NCBI GenBank assembly: GCA_942486035.1
Contig: CALNXK010000123.1
Coordinates: 1,521,001-1,585,000 of the forward strand
Origin: Porites lobata
Taxonomy: Eukaryota > Cnidaria > Anthozoa > Scleractinia > Poritidae
Direction: 5' to 3'
Length of the DNA stretch: 64,000 nt
Position 1 is the first letter of the stretch. Every line of letters starts with the position of its first letter. The translations under genes were made by a program, and so were the position numbers. The notes under the pieces are model-generated. The model was not told the DNA's origin. It saw only the letters and a list, made by a program, of their open reading frames with translations, and ran no database searches. Positions 27,301 through 33,300 of this stretch are shown piece after piece.

Positions 27301-30300
27301 ATTTCCAGTATCTAGGAAACCCATGCTAAGGTATGAAACATACACTCGTAGGCATTGTTCTGTCCGCTAAAGTCTAATTCCTGGACGCAGAAACGTTGTG
27401 CTTTTTGAAGTTGATTATTGTGCTTTGCCCTTTGACAACCTTGCGTCACTCGTGCGTTTGGTAGCAGAAGATGGCTAAACTCTGCTTTTCTTGTTGGAAA
27501 ACGGCTTTAAATTTTATCAGATCGCTCGATAAACACGTGTTGGTTTCTGATAGCTGATAACGTTAAATCACTGTTGCTCAAACTGATTTCTTATTGCATT
27601 TTTCTGAGTTTTTAGCATCGACCCGCTGAGTCTGGAAAGCTCAAATTTCAGAAAAGTACTACTAGTATTTTTTGGCCTCAAACATTTTCTTTTAAGTTGC
27701 CCGTAGTTTTGAAAACAGATTTTGAAAGAAGAGATAACGCTCTTTAACGTGGTATAAGACTCGTTACTGAAATCGAGGTACCAGTCGACTATTTTGCGCT
27801 TTGAAATTTGCCATTTTTTCATTGAACGAAAACGTTCAAAATATTGAAAATAATGAAAAATTTCCAAAATATTACATTTTCGTTCAAACTGAATAAATCA
27901 CCACTTAGAATGTGTGCAATTAAGTACTCTTCTGAATAAGTTATTTGTTGTCCACATTACAATGGATTTGAATTTTAAAACGATTTTTTTGCGACACATG
28001 GTCTCGGGCCTGGAAAACCCGGTCCGAGAGCCGCAAAACCAATAACCCCCCCGTACGTGAAAAATAATTATCGGATCGAAGTAAAAATTACATTTATGTT
28101 AATAGCTTACCTAGTGCTACTTTGTGAATTTTTTTGAGAATTTTCGATTTTTCACTTTTGTAGACCTCTGGTCGATATTTACTGACATCCGCTCTTAAGG
28201 TGTCCGCTATGAAGAGAGTTGACTATACAGCGCCAGATATTTCCGAAAGCGTGCTGTATTTTAACAACGTATGATCATTTTTTTTTTCATCGTCTGATGT
28301 TTGGAGAGAAATGAAATGAAAGAGAGAGACATCCACCCGCACCCCCTAACCCCCCTCTAAAAAAAAATAGAAATAAATAAATAATGCTTACACATACACG
28401 CATACACTGGCGTTTCTATAACAACCAGTAATGTTTTTAATGGCGTACCAGTTCAAGTGATCGTGCTCCGAAATACGAATAAATGGAATAAACTCTAGCT
28501 AGCTTATTCACAACCGTGGGTTTAAATATTTCCAGCGTACGGTCTCAACAGGGCATGCGCATTCCATTTTAAACGAAACCGGTTTTGAAAACCAGTGAGT
28601 TTCGACCACAAATATGATCGGCGGCTACGTGAAAGAACGCGCCGTGGGGCGGCAGAGGTCTCTCTCCTTCATCTCATTTAACTCTTGCCTTGAGATCCCT
28701 CTGCTGGCTTGGAAATGGGAACTGGGAACTTTTAAACGATGGAATATGTAAAAGTCTAAAACCTTACCACTGGTAATTATAAAAGACGAATATATATACA
28801 TATATATAAATTGCACTCGAGAGAATGGTCTTCAAACATAAATTGCTTTAATTTAAACCCAACGCTTGTCGGCTTCTGGCTTCATCAGGGGTTTCTGCTT
28901 CGGGTATAATTACAAATGATTAGAGTAGCTTACTGTGACGTAATAAAGAGGGTTACAACTTGGTGTTACGGTGCACGAATTTATGCGAATTAGTATATGC
29001 CAATGTCTATGTCATATAATGAAAGTATCATGGAGTCATGGTTTCATAGGTTTCCTGGTGTCAATAGTTTCATCATGTGCATATACTAATTAGCATAAAT
29101 TCGTGCATCGTAACACCAAATAATAACCAAAGAGAGTGATTTAGTAATCACGTGCCAATCAGTTTTGGACTTAGGGATACGTTTATTCAGTCCAGTAGGT
29201 TGCAAAGTTTTTAGCCTACTTTGCCAAAATATTTCCTTTTTGCGGAGTAATTTTTTTTTCCGTTCAACAGTCATATCAATATGTTTTATTTGCTATAAAT
29301 ATAGAGAGAGCCCCCTTGATGCAAACTTTAGCTTGGGAATATAAAACCAAAATAGTCAGAGATGGTCGTAGCCAGAGTTATCTCAACTACGAAAAACAAA
29401 TCAAAACAGAAAAAAAGAAAAAGAGTTTGCCTCTTTAGCTAGCTGCGCAAGCCCTTTTGGCTTTCTCATCAATGTATGACTACAAGTTGGGCTTAAAAGA
29501 AAACCCCCTTAAGATAAGAGGATGAATACTGTGATAGATTGGGGCACAATTTGATTTTACCTGGAGGTTGAGAGTCCCATAAAGTGCAAAAGATACGAGG
29601 TTGAATACAATGTAAGTTTGGGACACGATTCACTTTACCTGGAGGCTGCCTGGAACGGTCATATGCAACGATGCCCATTGGTCTACCGGTGAAGCTGACT
29701 CTGCTGACAACAAAGTACCCAGTCATTGCGTCAACTTGGTGAATCTGGCCGTTTGAAGCCCAGTCAGTGAAAAACAGGAAAGGAGGAATGATGGCTACTC
29801 CAAAACCATGAAAATTAGTTATTGGCCCAAGCAGTTTCCTGTTATTACCATTGTAATCGACAGATTCTATTCGATCCACAGCTCCATCTACCCAATAAAT
29901 GCGATTATTCCATCTATCAAGCTCGATCCCATTCGGCCACTTGATGTTTGAAGTGACTATAGCAACTCTCTGACTCCCTGTTAAGGCTGCTTTTTCGATT
30001 TTGGGGCTCGAACCCCAATCTGTCCAAATCATCAGCCTGTCAATTTATAGAAGATATAATTGTTCATCTGCCAGTACATAATACTGCATGTTAAACCATC
30101 ACAGAAAAAAATGAATCAACAAGTTGTTGTCTTTTTACTATTATCATTAAAATCATAATCATCATCACCATCGTTACAATCATCGTCATCGTCATCATCA
30201 TCATCATTATTATTATTATTATTAGAATGATGATGTGAACTGCGGAAATACACATTTAAATGAAGCAGGAGGAGGGGCCATCTCATGTGTGACTAACGGG

Positions 30301-33300
30301 CGACAGCCGTCGGGTCGCTTGTCCAAATTTGCAAGGGACACAATAGTCATTCCAACAAGACCGGTCAGAGAGGTCGGGGAAAAGATTAAATGAGCTAGGC
30401 AAAAATTGCTATACATTGCTAATTTGATCACTATAAAGTGTGTGAGCTTTGTTGTCGCTTTTATTTGCTTGCCATAAACCGTCTTGGTATTTTGTGTCCG
30501 TAATTGTGTAATTTTGTTAATTTTGTGTCGCGAGCCGTGTTGCAGGATTGCCATCTTCTTTCAGTTACGGGACCATCAAGTGCATAAAAAACTATTTCTG
30601 ATCATTTTTTCTCTAAAATTGGCTATGTCTAGTCTCCAGAATAGGAGGTTCTATTAAGAGCATCGATCAGTCGGCCTTTTGAATCTGAAACAATGCGAAA
30701 TAACCTCGAAATACGAGTTTAAGCTATTTTAATTTTTTCATTTGTATCTTTGAATTCATGATAACTACAGCTCAACCAGCTTCAAACGGCGTCCATGGCA
30801 GACAAAAGTGGTTTTAAAATAACAAATTGAAAGCTGAAATTAGGGACTCTAAGCAAGAAGACTAAGGAAAGTTCTAGTATGATGTCCGGAAGTAATTTTT
30901 TTCTCCACCGGTCAGTGCCTCAAGTCAGGGAGTTTAAGATACCACGACGACTATATAGCGGTGAAAATGTCGCTTAAAATCGCGATAATTCCAATTAACT
31001 CGCGTACTTTGTCAAATGTTGGTGAACTCTACTGAGGTTGAAGCCGTGCAGTGACCCCCCCCCCTCCCACGGTAAGGAAATGGTGAAAAAAAAACCCTCA
31101 TAAAAAAACGATGCATGGGCAAATTCAGGGATTGTTTGTGTTTTATAAGTCTCATTCACAGCACTTGGTGAGATGTATCCCTTATGAAATCCTCTTTCCC
31201 GTCAACTGTGTTTTGGGTATTTAGCTGTATTTTTCACTTGGGTGTCGTGCTTGACACCGGAATTTGGTGCTCATAATCGAAAAATGAGCCTTCAGCAATT
31301 TCCAAGGAAGACCAAAAAGGTATAAAATGGGTAAATCTTGCGATTCTGTTTCAAATATACAGTGGCGTTCTAAGCACGTAAAATGCAACTAAATACTTAA
31401 CGGACGAGACATTACGGCCGCCATGATCTTCTACGTATTCGGGAAGCGTAGTACGGCCAGTCAATAAGTTTGATTAGCAAATCAAGAACTTTGCCCGTGC
31501 CTCGTATTGCTTTATCAACATTTCTTTGCCATCAATGCTCGACGACGAGGTGAAAATGCCTAATTTCACGTTTTATTGAGGACGTAAACAAACAAAGACG
31601 AACTTTTCTCCTCTACGAGTTTGCCTACATTTGGCAAAATAAATAACTTGTAATAATAGCGAAATGTTTGAGAGAATGCCAATTCACTTTTTATGAAAAA
31701 GCGACGTTTTGACTGCTGTCGCAGCCGTGGTTCCTTGAACTTGAGGCATTGACGCGTGGCTGGAAAAAATACTTCTGGTCACCGTACTAGACCCTTATAG
31801 ACTTCACCAAAACGGATTGGCACCGTGGGGTGGTGGACTAATTTTTTATGCCCTTGCTGGTCCCGTTAAGAGGATTCCTTCCCGCAACTCGGCCCAATTA
31901 ACAAAATTACACAATTACGGACACAAAATACCAAGATGGTTTACACAAGCAGATATATAAAAGAAAACAACGAAGCTCACTCATTAACTACGTATACCAA
32001 TTATTCACCGAAGTGGAGGTGAATAATTGTTTTAGTATATACTAAAACAGTGAGATAATTGAACACAAAATGATGATTTTTAACTCATTTACTGTTGCCA
32101 ACGATTACAATTTTGGCGGGCGATGACCGAACGGCCGCGGTCGTCGCTTTTTCTTAGCGACAAATAAAACTTTTGAAGGCGTTTGTTTAGCTCTTGCGGG
32201 GAAGTTTCTTCAAAAGGAGTTGTGAATTCTGTTTGTATTTAAAATAATTCTGTAAAAAAGATTATTAAATTTAGTTTTAAGCTTATTTATGAACAAGTCA
32301 ACTAAATAAAGTAACGCAAGACTTAAGCTTAATTTGCATTTGTAAACAAAAAACTTTTTCACCGGTTTTATCGATAACTATTCAAGTCAAAAAGACAAAG
32401 CTTTACCTGTTAAAACTTCCAAACCGAACTTCGTCACCTTCTTCATGTATTTCGGAAATAGCTTGCTTGATTAGTTGTGAAATTTCTTAGTTTGTTACGG
32501 CAGCAAACCGGGAAAGCATTTTGCTCGCAACCTACGCGAGGTTGGCGTCGCTCGCTCTGAGGAACTGGAGGTGAATCAGTGAATAGTGCAGGATATTCAC
32601 TGATTGAGTACTGTTTTAGTATATACTAAATAGCAATATTTGCCACGCTTTTAATCTTTTCCCCGCCCTCTTTTGTTCGAATGACTATGGTGTCCCTTGC
32701 AAATTTGCACGAGCGACCCAACGGCTGTCGCCCGATAGTATGTGACGTCACACCGGCAGTAATGAATCGGTCACAGACAAACACTTGAAAACAATAGAGA
32801 TGGCCTCTCCCTCCTAAAATGAAGTTATGATCGTCGCAGTGGTAATTGCAATTTAAGCAATTAACCACTACAGAAAATATCAGAACATACCATAATGCTC
32901 TTTGTTTGTCACCCTAAAATTTTTCATAAGTATTGTCTTTAGTTTCTCTTGGGAGCTAAAACGGCCCCAAGAGAAACTGAAAACAATGCTTATGTAAAAT
33001 TTTGGGGAGAAAAAACAAAGAGCATTATGGTATGTTATGGTATTTTCTGCAATGGTCAATTGCAAATTAACTGGAAAAAAGAAATTTCGGGACTTCAACG
33101 GGATTCGAACCCATGGCCTCTGAAAGCGCTTCAGAACTCTAACCAATTGAGTTATGAAGACCCACGCATTGGGAGCAGGCTAATTTGTTGACTTCATCTT
33201 CAGCGGTGAAAGGAACGAAACATAGAATGATGATGTGAACTGCGGAAATACAAATTTCTTATTCATATTATTATTTATTCATTTATTTTTACCAAAATTA

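Larger units (their letters stand above)
21596..28205. mobile_element. large element with about 1.05-kb inverted arms
   Basis: The arms at about 21596-22660 and 27125-28205 are reverse complements, best over the outer 600 bp and more diverged inward. Each arm contains the same open frame of about 100 codons (start MEIFHYFQYFERF). The outer ends meet at CTTAAGAGCGG. No clear target duplication is visible. The 4.4-kb interior includes the TTAA element at 23955-25642 and tandem copies at 22964-23249. Long arms are seen in MULE and foldback families; the class is not settled. It fills most of the 8.3-kb intron between propeller 1 and EGF 1. Confidence 0.72.

Noticed and set aside
33089..33163. 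Functional tRNA gene
   Set aside because: The cloverleaf is imperfect (no U33, acceptor mismatch) and it is embedded in SINE-like sequence.
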